DNA of 64,000 nt, taken from contig NZ_CP011393.1 in assembly GCF_001644665.1 (NCBI RefSeq), forward strand, positions 310,001 to 374,000. Reading direction: 5' to 3'. The stretch comes from Fervidobacterium pennivorans (GTDB lineage: Bacteria; Thermotogota; Thermotogae; Thermotogales; Fervidobacteriaceae). A program made the position numbers and the translations under genes. Under the pieces are notes generated by a model. That model was not told where the DNA came from, did no database searches, and saw nothing but the letters and a program-made list of their open reading frames with translations. Positions 44,184 through 52,443 of this stretch are shown here, piece after piece. How positions within the stretch are numbered: position 1 is the stretch's first letter; each line of letters starts with the position of its first letter.

Positions 44184-45488
44184 TCACAACCATATGTACA
44201 ATGCCAAGCACATGTACAACCAAATCCCAATATTGTTCGTGCTGAAGAAAACCATCTCCCCCATACTTACCAAAATCGTTGACAGAGGTAGCAGAAAAAG
44301 TTTTCTTGCTTTATGTTTGTTGGAACTTATGATTTTCCACAGATACCAAGTCAATAATGTCAGGCCGATTATCCCAGAATACGACAAAACTGCTAATACG
44401 AGGTTCCCGGGCTCGACTATGAATTCATGGCTGAATGCAAATGATCTGTAAGGTAAAACTGGCACCGCAAAGCCGTTGCCAATTATTGGGCTTCTTTTAA
44501 AATTGGCTATAAGCGTGGAAATTTGCTCCTGTCTTGAGTACAGAATGTCGACGTCCCCTTGTTTATAAAGCACACCACGTACGAAAACGGTAAATCCTCC
44601 CGAAAAGTAAACGAAAATCACTAAAATAGCACTGGTTACACTAATAAGCGCAAATTTGTATTTGCTTTTGGCATCCATAAATAACATGAATAGGATTAAC
44701 AATGTAAATACGGTCATAATTGAGGTTCTGGACCTGGTCAAAAACAACATGTATATGTACAGGGATGTAAATGAGAGAAAACTAATCGTAGTCTTCCTAG
44801 TATGAAAGATATAATTGGTAAGGTGTATCGCCATTGCTATTGCTAAAACAATTCCCAGCATGTTGGGCTGGTTAGTAATACCTTGAAAGGAAATACCGTT
44901 CCTTACTCTACCTATAGGGGACGGTATTAAAAACACCGATAAGATAACAATCGATTTAAATAAAATATCCACCCAGTTTAGCCAGTCAATTTTACCTTTT
45001 GTATAAGCCACCCCTATTATGATTGCAAGGAAAACATACACATAGCTTACAAGCTTACCAATTGCGACGAGTGGTAGAGAACTAACAAAAAAAGACACTA
45101 GTAGATTGTACGCAAAAAACAAGAATATTGGTAGCATGATCCTATTAACCTTTTTTTGTAACAAGCCTCCCAATTTGAAATAGCTAAGAATAAGATACGT
45201 CGATAAGGCAAATATATAAATCCACTTTATTCCTTGAAGAATGCCAATGTCGGTTGCTAAAGCAGGGTTTAATATGGTACGGTAAGTGATAATGTTCAGC
45301 GCCTTGATTGCGCCAACTTCTTTTTGCTTTAAAAATGCCAAAAGAAGAGCGAAAAACAAATAGAGCGTAGACTTGTTGTACAAGCTTAAACCTAACAAAA
45401 ATACTATCAGAATCCATTCAAGATAAGTACCTACGCGTATTTGTTCGATCTTGGCCCTTTTGAAGCGGATACTGTTGCGCAGTGGCAT
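44184..45488 (-). CDS. Wzy/O-antigen-ligase-type polymerase, 2
   Basis: 434 residues with about 12 predicted membrane helices. The hallmark of the Wzy_C/WaaL group is visible: FLTRSRTSIMTVFTLLILFM in the middle and, in the large periplasmic loop, LYSRQEQISTLIANFKRSPI then IGNGFAVPVLPY and HEFIVEPGNLVLAVLSYSG. These place conserved Arg and a His-Glu segment outside. It polymerises repeat units or ligates the glycan to an acceptor. Start ATG 45488 follows AGAGGG. The second polymerase-like gene in the window, so one may be a ligase. Confidence 0.82.
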   Translation of the reverse strand: MPLRNSIRFKRAKIEQIRVGTYLEWILIVFLLGLSLYNKSTLYLFFALLLAFLKQKEVGAIKALNIITYRTILNPALATDIGILQGIKWIYIFALSTYLILSYFKLGGLLQKKVNRIMLPIFLFFAYNLLVSFFVSSLPLVAIGKLVSYVYVFLAIIIGVAYTKGKIDWLNWVDILFKSIVILSVFLIPSPIGRVRNGISFQGITNQPNMLGIVLAIAMAIHLTNYIFHTRKTTISFLSFTSLYIYMLFLTRSRTSIMTVFTLLILFMLFMDAKSKYKFALISVTSAILVIFVYFSGGFTVFVRGVLYKQGDVDILYSRQEQISTLIANFKRSPIIGNGFAVPVLPYRSFAFSHEFIVEPGNLVLAVLSYSGIIGLTLLTWYLWKIISSNKHKARKLFLLPLSTILVSMGEMVFFSTNNIGIWLYMCLALYIWL

Positions 45489-45504
45489 ATTCTGATCCCT
45501 CTGT

Positions 45505-46623
45505 CTAATTGTTTTCCCTTTTAATTATTTTGAAAATCTCAGCATGTTTTTCTGCCATCATTTCGATGGTATACCCCCGTATCTTTTCAAGATTTCTTAT
45601 TGACATGTTTCTTTGCAAAGCTTCGTTTTCCAGAATTAGATTAATCTTTTGAGAGAGGCTCAACTCATCATCTACAGGAACGATAAATCCATTTTCGTAA
45701 TCAGTCACTAACTCCAACCCTGCTATGCATCTATTCGTCGTAATTACTGGGAGCCCATTAGCCATAGCTTCATTAATGACCAATCCCCAAACATCTGACC
45801 TAGTTGGCAGAACAAAGAGGTCGCTTGCCATGTAGTACTTTCTCAATTCTGGTTTGAGTTTAAAATCAACAAAGTGCACGTTTTCTTCCAACCTTAACTG
45901 CTTTCGTAATTCAATATATTCTTGCGGCGGTTTTCCACCAACGATATATATTCCGTAGTTCCTCGGCAGGTATGCAGCTGATTTTAAGAGCACGTCAAAG
46001 CCTTTGGAAGGTATGAACCGTCCTACAGAGAGAATAACTTTATCTTCGCTTATATTAAGCTCGTTTCGCAGGTTTTCCTTTTCTTCTTGGCTCAGCGGTC
46101 TGTCTAAAACTTCATTTGACCTTACTGATGTAAACGGATATGTAAATATTCGCTCCCTTTTAGCACCGTAGTATATTAAGTATTCCGTGGTATGTTTCCC
46201 AGAGCTTAGCCACCATGTTGCACTTCTTATAAAGAGTTTTTTGACAATTTTGGTTAACCTGCTTTCACTAGCTCTAATAAATCCACCGTCTGCATTTAGT
46301 ATGAATGGAATTCTTTTCATCTTCATGTGTAAAATAGCTAGCATCGCAGTTGGAGTTGCATACCCACCAACTACGATTAGGTCGTATTTCTTTTTGTTTA
46401 GGTATTTTAGAACGTCTTTGCATAGTACATTGTTGTGCCCGATTCTCTTGCAGTTTAAGAATATTGATTTGAAACTTCTAATGTTAAAATTAAACCATTC
46501 CTTTCTTCTGTACTTGTCATTATCTCTTTCAAATAAGACTGTTAGATCACAATACTTTCCAAGTTCATTAAAAAACTCTACTCTATATGGGGACGGTATG
46601 TTAGTCATGAATAATACTTTCAT
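45505..46623 (-). CDS. GT4 family glycosyltransferase
   Basis: 372 residues. MKVLFMTNIPSPYRVEFFNE at the start is typical of WbpZ/WcfS-like enzymes; then ILNADGGFIRASESRLTKIV, ILSVGRFIPSKGFDVLLKSA, YIVGGKPPQEY, VLPTRSDVWGLVINEAMANG (Glu-x7-Glu donor motif region) and GLELVTDYENGFIVPVDDE. Ribosome site AGAGGTGG. It is 16 bases upstream of the polymerase gene and 58 bases downstream of another GT4, one operon. Donor sugar not predictable. Confidence 0.9.
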   Translation of the reverse strand: MKVLFMTNIPSPYRVEFFNELGKYCDLTVLFERDNDKYRRKEWFNFNIRSFKSIFLNCKRIGHNNVLCKDVLKYLNKKKYDLIVVGGYATPTAMLAILHMKMKRIPFILNADGGFIRASESRLTKIVKKLFIRSATWWLSSGKHTTEYLIYYGAKRERIFTYPFTSVRSNEVLDRPLSQEEKENLRNELNISEDKVILSVGRFIPSKGFDVLLKSAAYLPRNYGIYIVGGKPPQEYIELRKQLRLEENVHFVDFKLKPELRKYYMASDLFVLPTRSDVWGLVINEAMANGLPVITTNRCIAGLELVTDYENGFIVPVDDELSLSQKINLILENEALQRNMSIRNLEKIRGYTIEMMAEKHAEIFKIIKRENN

Positions 46624-46834
46624 TCCAGTTCCACCTCTTAAGCTTTTTGTTGTTATCTATGCTTTTGCACATCAGGCATACTTATCTGCGAACCGTATTT
46701 ATTATTAGGTTAAAAGCGTTAATATATTTTTGTACCAGCTCCTCTAAGTTGATTCCTTTCTTAATGTACTCTATAGATCTTTCAACCATATCATCATACT
46801 CTTTGTTGTCCATTTGTAAAACTTCATTGAGCGC
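46597..46834 (-). repeat. 238-bp direct repeat, copy 2
   Basis: The intact-context partner of 43344-43581; spans the junction between the GT4 genes at 45505 and 46682. Direct orientation, 3253 bases apart, enclosing the polymerase and one GT gene. Confidence 0.85.
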
Positions 46835-47833
46835 CTCCGCATACCTTTGTATATTCTTTCCATCGATTACATAACCTGCGCGATAATCTTTTGCAGAAGA
46901 CCATGGAGTGTTATTACTGATGATCACTACAATCCCTGATAGCAAAGCTTCGACAATTGCATGACCGTAATTCTCCGTTTCTGACGGTAGTATAAATGCA
47001 TGATATCTTGAGAGGACTTCCGGAACATCAGAATAGTCCAAAATGCCTCTATACGTAATCTTGACATTTGGAGGGCTATTCTTTATCAGATCCTCACATT
47101 TCTGCCAGTAGATTTTGTCCTCAACAGGTCCATATATGTCAAATTCTACATTCCCACCAAGTTTCTGTGCAGCTTGTATTGCGATATGCAGATTCTTTAT
47201 TGGATGGATTCTTGAAATAAATAATAGTTTCAAGTGACCCTGTTTTTTTTCTTTTTTGTTTTGCCACTGTATTGTCCTTGGTAGATTATCCAGTCTTAGT
47301 ATCCTTTCATCTGATACACCAAACCATTTTTTTATTGATAGCGTCTCTTTTTCGCATGTTGACTGCCAGTATATATGCTTATTGTTAAATAGCAGCCGCA
47401 TCAGAAAAATGTAAGGAATTTTTTTCAATCTTTTCCTTCTTATAGCATTTTCAAGCAGCTGCCCCCTAGGTGCTATAAGAACCGGTGTTTCGCGCTTTCT
47501 TGTAAAGAATAACGTAGGGAGTAACCATTTAGTATAGAATAAGGAGTTTAAATAGATCATGTCTGGATCCTCAGCGTTTATGATATTGAATACAGAACTA
47601 TAACTTATCTTTCTATAAGGAACGTATAATACGTCGGCTTTGCCAACCCTATTCCAACCTTCTTTTACTCCGTCTAAAGGTTTTGTGTCGTTTTTCTCGT
47701 GATTCACTGTTATAACTCTGAAGTTGTATAAGTCACCTAAAAACTCAATTATGTTGCTAATAGAAATAACTGGCCCACCGTATGTCTTCGCAGGTAGGTA
47801 CCCTTCAGCAAATAGTAGAATTTTCGGCTTCAT
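46682..47833 (-). CDS. GT4 family glycosyltransferase
   Basis: 383 residues from ATG 47833 (GGAGGATAGCAG before it). Motifs: KILLFAEGYLPAKTYGGPVI, VLIAPRGQLLENAIRRKRLK (acceptor-side loop), LKLLFISRIHPIKNLHIAIQ, FDIYGPVEDKIYWQKCEDLI and FILPSETENYGHAIVEALLS, whose EnxGHaivEAL carries the donor-binding Glu pair. The pattern is the WcaA/CapM-like branch of GT4. In an operon with the next GT4 and the polymerase. Confidence 0.9.
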   Translation of the reverse strand: MKPKILLFAEGYLPAKTYGGPVISISNIIEFLGDLYNFRVITVNHEKNDTKPLDGVKEGWNRVGKADVLYVPYRKISYSSVFNIINAEDPDMIYLNSLFYTKWLLPTLFFTRKRETPVLIAPRGQLLENAIRRKRLKKIPYIFLMRLLFNNKHIYWQSTCEKETLSIKKWFGVSDERILRLDNLPRTIQWQNKKEKKQGHLKLLFISRIHPIKNLHIAIQAAQKLGGNVEFDIYGPVEDKIYWQKCEDLIKNSPPNVKITYRGILDYSDVPEVLSRYHAFILPSETENYGHAIVEALLSGIVVIISNNTPWSSAKDYRAGYVIDGKNIQRYAEALNEVLQMDNKEYDDMVERSIEYIKKGINLEELVQKYINAFNLIINTVRR

Positions 47834-47870
47834 ATCTGCTATCCTCCTAACGGTAGTTGTTCAAAAACAA

Positions 47871-48077
47871 CTATATCTTACCCTCATTCTTTCTTCTCTC
47901 ATAAATCATTGCATCCACTAGGAACCTATACCAAAAAGCTTGGAGAAAATGGAATATTAGCCCTTCTTTTCCATCTAAGAAACCAAGTCTAATGAAATAT
48001 CTATAGCAGAAGTAAAGAAACGGCCTCACAAATAGAGGCATTTTATTGTACAATTTGTATTTCAGTATCCGCTTCAT
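47871..48077 (-). CDS. C-terminal part of a WaaE-like GT2 glycosyltransferase
   Basis: 68 residues, KYKLYNKMPLFVRPFLYFCY, then RYFIRLGFLDGKEGLIFHFL and YRFLVDAMIYE. This is the standard C-terminal tail of WaaE/KdtX-like GT2 enzymes, normally joined to the catalytic domain. Here it is in a different frame from the GT2 domain at 48074-48706, overlapping it by 4 bases. A one-base frameshift is more likely than a true two-subunit enzyme, but ATGA coupling could in principle produce both halves. Confidence 0.7.
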   Translation of the reverse strand: MKRILKYKLYNKMPLFVRPFLYFCYRYFIRLGFLDGKEGLIFHFLQAFWYRFLVDAMIYERRKNEGKI

Positions 48078-48706
48078 TCTCGTTTCGTGTCCAAGTAACC
48101 AATCCTTTCTTCTCTTTTCTCAAAATAATCTTGAACCTCTTTTCTGGCATATTCGTTATGCTTTGCAATCCGACTATGCAAATCCTTAAAATCAAAGTGA
48201 AGTAAATCATTTTCAAGCTCTAAATATCTGCCCTCTAGTAATACGATGTGCTCATCCATATTTCTGTCTTCAACGTCTGCCTTTCCATGCTTAAAGGGTC
48301 TTAAAAATTTCAAAGGGTACATCCCGCCATGTCTTATGAAACGGCCCAGAAAATAATTTCTTCTCTTGATGAGGAACCCATTAACATTGTCATTTTCGTG
48401 TGCTTTGGTTTTTTCTTCTATCTCTATTGCTGTTTCTGGCGTAAGCCTTTCGTCTGCATCAATTCTCAATACCCATTTGGTTCTTATATTTGTGTTTTCC
48501 AACGCCCACTTAAACTGTTTGGAATGGTTTATAAACTCGTGCTGATATACATCAGCTTCCATTCTCTTTGCTATATCAACGGTATTATCAGTACTAAAAC
48601 TATCGACAACAACTACTCTTTTTGCGATGCTTTTCACGGACTCAATACATTGAGGGATGTTTAATTCTTCGTTTTTAGTTAGGATTATAACAGTAAGGTC
48701 AGCCAC
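48074..48706 (-). CDS. GT2 glycosyltransferase catalytic domain, WaaE-like (separated from its tail)
   Basis: About 210 residues from a GTG at 48706, where the domain begins (VADLTVIILTKNEELNIPQC); upstream sequence in this frame is not protein-like. Motifs: VVVVDSFSTDNTVDIAKRME, WVLRIDADERLTPET (metal-binding DxD) and FLGRFIRHGGMYPLKFLRPF. Members add heptose or glucose to LPS cores or capsule units in the cytoplasm. It ends in DTKRE then stop, while the matching tail continues in another frame at 48077, so the gene was probably frameshifted at 48074-48080. Confidence 0.82.
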   Translation of the reverse strand: MADLTVIILTKNEELNIPQCIESVKSIAKRVVVVDSFSTDNTVDIAKRMEADVYQHEFINHSKQFKWALENTNIRTKWVLRIDADERLTPETAIEIEEKTKAHENDNVNGFLIKRRNYFLGRFIRHGGMYPLKFLRPFKHGKADVEDRNMDEHIVLLEGRYLELENDLLHFDFKDLHSRIAKHNEYARKEVQDYFEKREERIGYLDTKRE

Positions 48707-48766
48707 TAAACCACCCTTTCTTCTCAGGTAGATGCTGGTATGTAAAACTGATAAAACGCCAAACAT

Positions 48767-49079
48767 TCATTATTCTCTAAGAAGATACTCCTTTATTGCA
48801 CTATTGCGAAAAGTATGTTTAAGTGTCCTCTTGCTTTGAACGAGTCTACAGTGATCCTCAAAAGAGTTGTCACAACAAACACCGCATACAACAGCTTTAG
48901 CGCAATAAATATGAGTGATATCTCGAGCTTGCTATTCCACAACTTAGAAAGACACCCCGATATCCCTAGCGTCTACCGGCAAAACCTCCTTAATTCTTAT
49001 CATGCAGAGCTTATTGAATGATGGAGTGGACTCTTTCCTGAACTACCGACCATGCATACTGAGTTACTTTGTAAAACTC
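48767..49079. other. Decayed gap between FucNAc genes and glycosyltransferases
   Basis: No intact frame. On the minus strand near 49021-49079 the reading QYAWSVVQERVHSI resembles the last helix of a GT4 enzyme, so a lost GT gene may have stood here. An AAGGAGG-like ribosome site near 48990 leads to no long frame. Confidence 0.4.
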
Positions 49080-50210
49080 TCACCAACCTCTCCCCCAAAC
49101 AACTCTGTTTACGTAGTCAGTGTAAGAAAGTATTATCCTAAGCACCTTTTCTGATACGTTAGGGACGAAGTAATCCCTTACTATTCTCAACGTATCCTTC
49201 TTTTGCGTTTCCAAAACCTCAAGCCCTTGCAGAATCCTTTCCTTCTTTAATCCAACCATCATAACAGCTGTTTCTTCCATTGCTTCTGGTCGTTCATGTG
49301 CTTGCCTTATGTTTAATGCCCTTAGACCTAGAATTGAGGCTTCCTCGCTTATTGTGCCGCTGTCGCTTAAAACAGCCTTTGCTTTTATCTGGAGCTTAAC
49401 GTAGTCGGTAAAACCAAGAGGTTTAAGTGTTCGTATTAGGGGATTGAATTTAACTCCTTTTGCTTCTATCATTTTCCTTGTTCTCGGGTGCGTGCTGAAT
49501 ATGAGAGGCAATTTGTACTTTTCTGCAACGGCATTCAAACTTTCAACCAAATCCATAAAGTTTTCTTCTGAGTTTATATTTTCCTCTCTATGAGCCGAAA
49601 CGACAAAATATTTTCCTTCCTCAAGTCCAAGCCTTTCAAGAATGTCGGATTTTTCAATATCATTCATTTTTGCTTGAATAACTTCATACATGGGACTACC
49701 CGTCTTGATTACTCTGTCTGGTGGAAAACCTTCCCTTATCAGGTATTCTCTTGAGATGTCGCTGTACGTTAAATTTATATCAGCTATATGGTCGACTATC
49801 CTTCTGTTAGTTTCCTCAGGCACCCTTTGGTCAAAGCACCTGTTTCCGGCTTCCATGTGAAATATTGGTATATGTCTTCTTTTGGCTGCTATTGCGGAAA
49901 GGCAACTATTCGTGTCGCCCAGCACTAAGAATGCATCTGGTTTTTCTTTTTCCAAAATAGGATCTATCTTTATGAGTATATTACCTATCGTTTCTACTGC
50001 TGAACCTGTTGCAGCATCCAAAAAGTAATCCGGTTTCCTTAATTCCAAATCTTTAAAAAATACCTCGTTTAATTCGTAGTCGTAATTTTGGCCGGTGTGT
50101 ACTAATATATGTTCGATTGCTTCTGACTGGTCGAGTTTTTTAATAACTTGAGAAAGCCTAATGATTTCTGGTCTGGTTCCGACAACTGTCATAACCTTAA
50201 GCTTTTTCAT
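49080..50210 (-). CDS. fnlC: UDP-GlcNAc 2-epimerase family, UDP-L-FucNAc-forming (FnlC/CapG)
   Basis: 376 residues. GTRPEIIRLSQVIKKLDQS, HTGQNYDYELNEVFFKDLEL, LGDTNSCLSAIAAKRRHIPI, HMEAGNRCFDQRVPEETNRR and SDSGTISEEASILGLRALNI. The MEAGNRCFDQRVPEE form, with Asn in place of the WecB Leu-Arg, distinguishes FnlC/CapG from WecB. The enzyme converts UDP-N-acetyl-L-talosamine type product to UDP-L-FucNAc. It directly follows fnlB (3-base gap) and fnlA. Strong pathway context. Confidence 0.93.
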   Translation of the reverse strand: MKKLKVMTVVGTRPEIIRLSQVIKKLDQSEAIEHILVHTGQNYDYELNEVFFKDLELRKPDYFLDAATGSAVETIGNILIKIDPILEKEKPDAFLVLGDTNSCLSAIAAKRRHIPIFHMEAGNRCFDQRVPEETNRRIVDHIADINLTYSDISREYLIREGFPPDRVIKTGSPMYEVIQAKMNDIEKSDILERLGLEEGKYFVVSAHREENINSEENFMDLVESLNAVAEKYKLPLIFSTHPRTRKMIEAKGVKFNPLIRTLKPLGFTDYVKLQIKAKAVLSDSGTISEEASILGLRALNIRQAHERPEAMEETAVMMVGLKKERILQGLEVLETQKKDTLRIVRDYFVPNVSEKVLRIILSYTDYVNRVVWGRGW

Positions 50211-50213
50211 ATT

Positions 50214-51326
50214 CTATACCTCCAGGTAGTACGTGTCCGGTTTTTCTTTATCAAATGGTTCATTTGCCCACATGACTACGACCATATCAGTGTCGCCTAG
50301 ATTTTGTATGTTATGTGTGTAGCCAGGGGGTATATCGACCACTTGCAATTTATCACCACTGACATAGTACTCGATTACTTCATCAGAATGTATGTTTCTA
50401 AATCTGATTACACCTCTTCCACTTACCACAAGGAATTTCTCAGTCTTCGTGTGGTGCCAGTGGTTTCCTTTGGTAATTCCAGGCTTTATTACGTTAACGG
50501 AAACCTGGCCTCTGTCAGGAGTTCTAATGAATTCAGTAAAAGAGCCCCTGTTGTCAACATTCATCTTTAGGTCATAGCCGAACTTATCCTTTGGCAAGTA
50601 GCTAAGATAGGTGCTGTAGAGTTTTTTTGTAAATTCATCACTCATATCTGGAATCGAAAGGTCTTCTCTGCTCTTCTTGAATGAGTATATTAAATCTGCG
50701 AGATCCCCGAGTTTTATTTTATACGTTTTTCTTATCTCACAAAAGTCTCCTACTCTGTTCTCTTTTTCCTCTAGCGCATTTATGAATTCTTCAACCACAT
50801 CGTCAATGTATGCCAACGTCAGAACGACATTTGGATCGTTTATTTTTATAGGCAAATCGTTGGCTATGTTGTAGCAAAACGTTGCAACAACGCTATTGTA
50901 GTTTGGCCTACACCATTTACCAAACAGATTTGGAAGTCTGTAGATTAAGGTTTTGTTGCCATTTTCCCTTCCAAAAGCAAAAACCAAATCTTCTGCGGCT
51001 TTTTTGCTTCTTCCATAAGGATTGTCAAGTGCTGCTTGTATAGATGAACTCACAAGTATTGGAGATTTGTTATTGTACTTTTTTAATAGCCCCAGGAGTT
51101 CACTTGTAAAGCCGAAGTTCCCTTGCATGTACTCTTCCTCGCTCTGGGGCCTATTGACACCTGCTAAGTGGTATACAAAGTCACATTCCTTGACATACTC
51201 TTCTAAGAGGTTTTTGTCGGTATCTTTGTCGTATTCAAATATCTCTTTGTATCCCCTATTTCTAAGCTCCGCTATAAGATTTTTCCCGACAAATCCCTTG
51301 GCACCTGTAACGAGGATTTTCATCAT
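50214..51326 (-). CDS. fnlB: CapF/FnlB bifunctional reductase-epimerase
   Basis: 370 residues. N-terminal extended SDR domain: KILVTGAKGFVGKNLIAELR (Gly-x2-Gly-x2-Gly type site), YHLAGVNRPQSEEEY, VSSSIQAALDNPYGRSKKAA (Tyr-x3-Lys). C-terminal cupin domain from ~255: SFTEFIRTPDRGQVSVNVIK, GNHWHHTKTEKFLVVSGRG (metal-binding His pair) and VDIPPGYTHNIQNLGDTDMV. This two-domain layout is unique to CapF/FnlB, which acts after FnlA on the way to UDP-L-FucNAc. ATG 51326 or the next codon 51323 both fit GTGGGGTGGA. Confidence 0.94.
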   Translation of the reverse strand: MMKILVTGAKGFVGKNLIAELRNRGYKEIFEYDKDTDKNLLEEYVKECDFVYHLAGVNRPQSEEEYMQGNFGFTSELLGLLKKYNNKSPILVSSSIQAALDNPYGRSKKAAEDLVFAFGRENGNKTLIYRLPNLFGKWCRPNYNSVVATFCYNIANDLPIKINDPNVVLTLAYIDDVVEEFINALEEKENRVGDFCEIRKTYKIKLGDLADLIYSFKKSREDLSIPDMSDEFTKKLYSTYLSYLPKDKFGYDLKMNVDNRGSFTEFIRTPDRGQVSVNVIKPGITKGNHWHHTKTEKFLVVSGRGVIRFRNIHSDEVIEYYVSGDKLQVVDIPPGYTHNIQNLGDTDMVVVMWANEPFDKEKPDTYYLEV

Positions 51327-51342
51327 TCCACCCCACTACGTC

Positions 51343-52407
51343 TTAGAACGAAGGCTCATTGTACGTAGGGCTTTCCAGCTCTCTTCTTACGTACTCTAAC
51401 GTGAGAAGCTTTTCTTTAACCTCTTCAACAGTTAGTCTCCTTGTGTTTTCTGAGGTGTAATCGTAGTACTTGCTCAAGTCAGGCTCTCCAGTGTCGAAGT
51501 ACTTCTCGTAGTATAAGTCTCTTGTGTCCATTGGAACTCTGAAAAAGTCACCCAAATCTTCTGCGATCATATGCTCCTCTTTACTCAACAAGGTTTCGTG
51601 CATTTTTTCACCGTGCCTGATACCTATTATACGTATTTCGTTATTCGCATTGAAGAGCTCAAGTAAAGCTTTCGCAAGATCACCAATCGTTGATGCTGGA
51701 GATTTCCGAACGAAGATGTCACCAGGATTTCCATTTTGGAATGCATAAAGAACAAGGTCAACCGCTTCGTCTATGCTCATGAGAAAGCGAGTCATGTTTG
51801 GATTCGTGATTGTGATAGGTTGACCAGTCTTGATTTGACGTATGAAGTGCGGAATGACGGAGCCTCGTGATGCCATGACATTACCGTACCTTGTCCCACA
51901 AATTAATGTCTTTTCTGGGTCTGCTTGTCGCGACTTGGCTCTTACTACTTTTTCCATGAGAGCTTTCGACATTCCCATTGCGTTTATGGGATACACCGCT
52001 TTGTCTGTCGAAAGGCATACCACCTTTCGAACACCAAATTCGATTGCTGCCGTGAGTACGTTGTCGGTCCCGATTATGTTCGTCTTAACTGCTTCCATAG
52101 GGAAAAATTCGCAAGAAGGGACTTGTTTCAGTGCCGCTGCGTGAAATACAAAGTCGACGCCTCGCATAGCTTTTCTTATGCTTTCTAAGTCCCGAACATC
52201 ACCTATGTAGAATTTGATTTTGTCGTTTTTATAGAATCTCCTCATGTCATCTTGCTTTTTTTCATCGCGCGAGAATATTCTTATCTCTCGTATGTCTGTA
52301 TCAAGAAACCTTTTCAAGACGGCGTTACCAAACGTACCGGTTCCACCTGTAATTAGCAAGACTTTGTCTTTGAATATGCTCATCCCTGGTAAACTGTTCG
52401 GTCCCAT
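51343..52407 (-). CDS. fnlA: UDP-GlcNAc 4,6-dehydratase/5-epimerase (FnlA/CapE)
   Basis: 354 residues from ATG 52407 (GGAGGGAGCAAC before it). LLITGGTGTFGNAVLKRFLD (NAD site), EIRIFSRDEKKQDDMR, YIGDVRDLESIRKAMRGVDF, HAAALKQVPSCEFFPMEAVK, CLSTDKAVYPINAMGMSKAL (Lys/Met in the SDR site as in CapE) and RYGNVMASRGSVIPHF. First step in UDP-L-FucNAc synthesis from UDP-GlcNAc. Followed by fnlB after 16 bases. The residues and order match FnlA/CapE better than the PseB or FlaA1 relatives because fnlB and fnlC follow. Confidence 0.93.
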   Translation of the reverse strand: MGPNSLPGMSIFKDKVLLITGGTGTFGNAVLKRFLDTDIREIRIFSRDEKKQDDMRRFYKNDKIKFYIGDVRDLESIRKAMRGVDFVFHAAALKQVPSCEFFPMEAVKTNIIGTDNVLTAAIEFGVRKVVCLSTDKAVYPINAMGMSKALMEKVVRAKSRQADPEKTLICGTRYGNVMASRGSVIPHFIRQIKTGQPITITNPNMTRFLMSIDEAVDLVLYAFQNGNPGDIFVRKSPASTIGDLAKALLELFNANNEIRIIGIRHGEKMHETLLSKEEHMIAEDLGDFFRVPMDTRDLYYEKYFDTGEPDLSKYYDYTSENTRRLTVEEVKEKLLTLEYVRRELESPTYNEPSF

Positions 52408-52443
52408 GTTGCTCCCTCCAAAATTGAAGATTTATTTTGCTTC

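Noticed and set aside
47871-48077. A separate small membrane protein gene
   Set aside because: The sequence is the standard tail of WaaE-like GT2 enzymes and the gene next to it lacks exactly that part, so a frameshift is the simpler explanation.
48767-49079. A new gene starting after an AAGGAGG-like site near 48990
   Set aside because: No frame longer than a few tens of codons follows on that strand.
52384-52407. Internal ATG 52383 as start of fnlA
   Set aside because: The upstream ATG 52407 has a far better ribosome site (GGAGGGAGCAAC).
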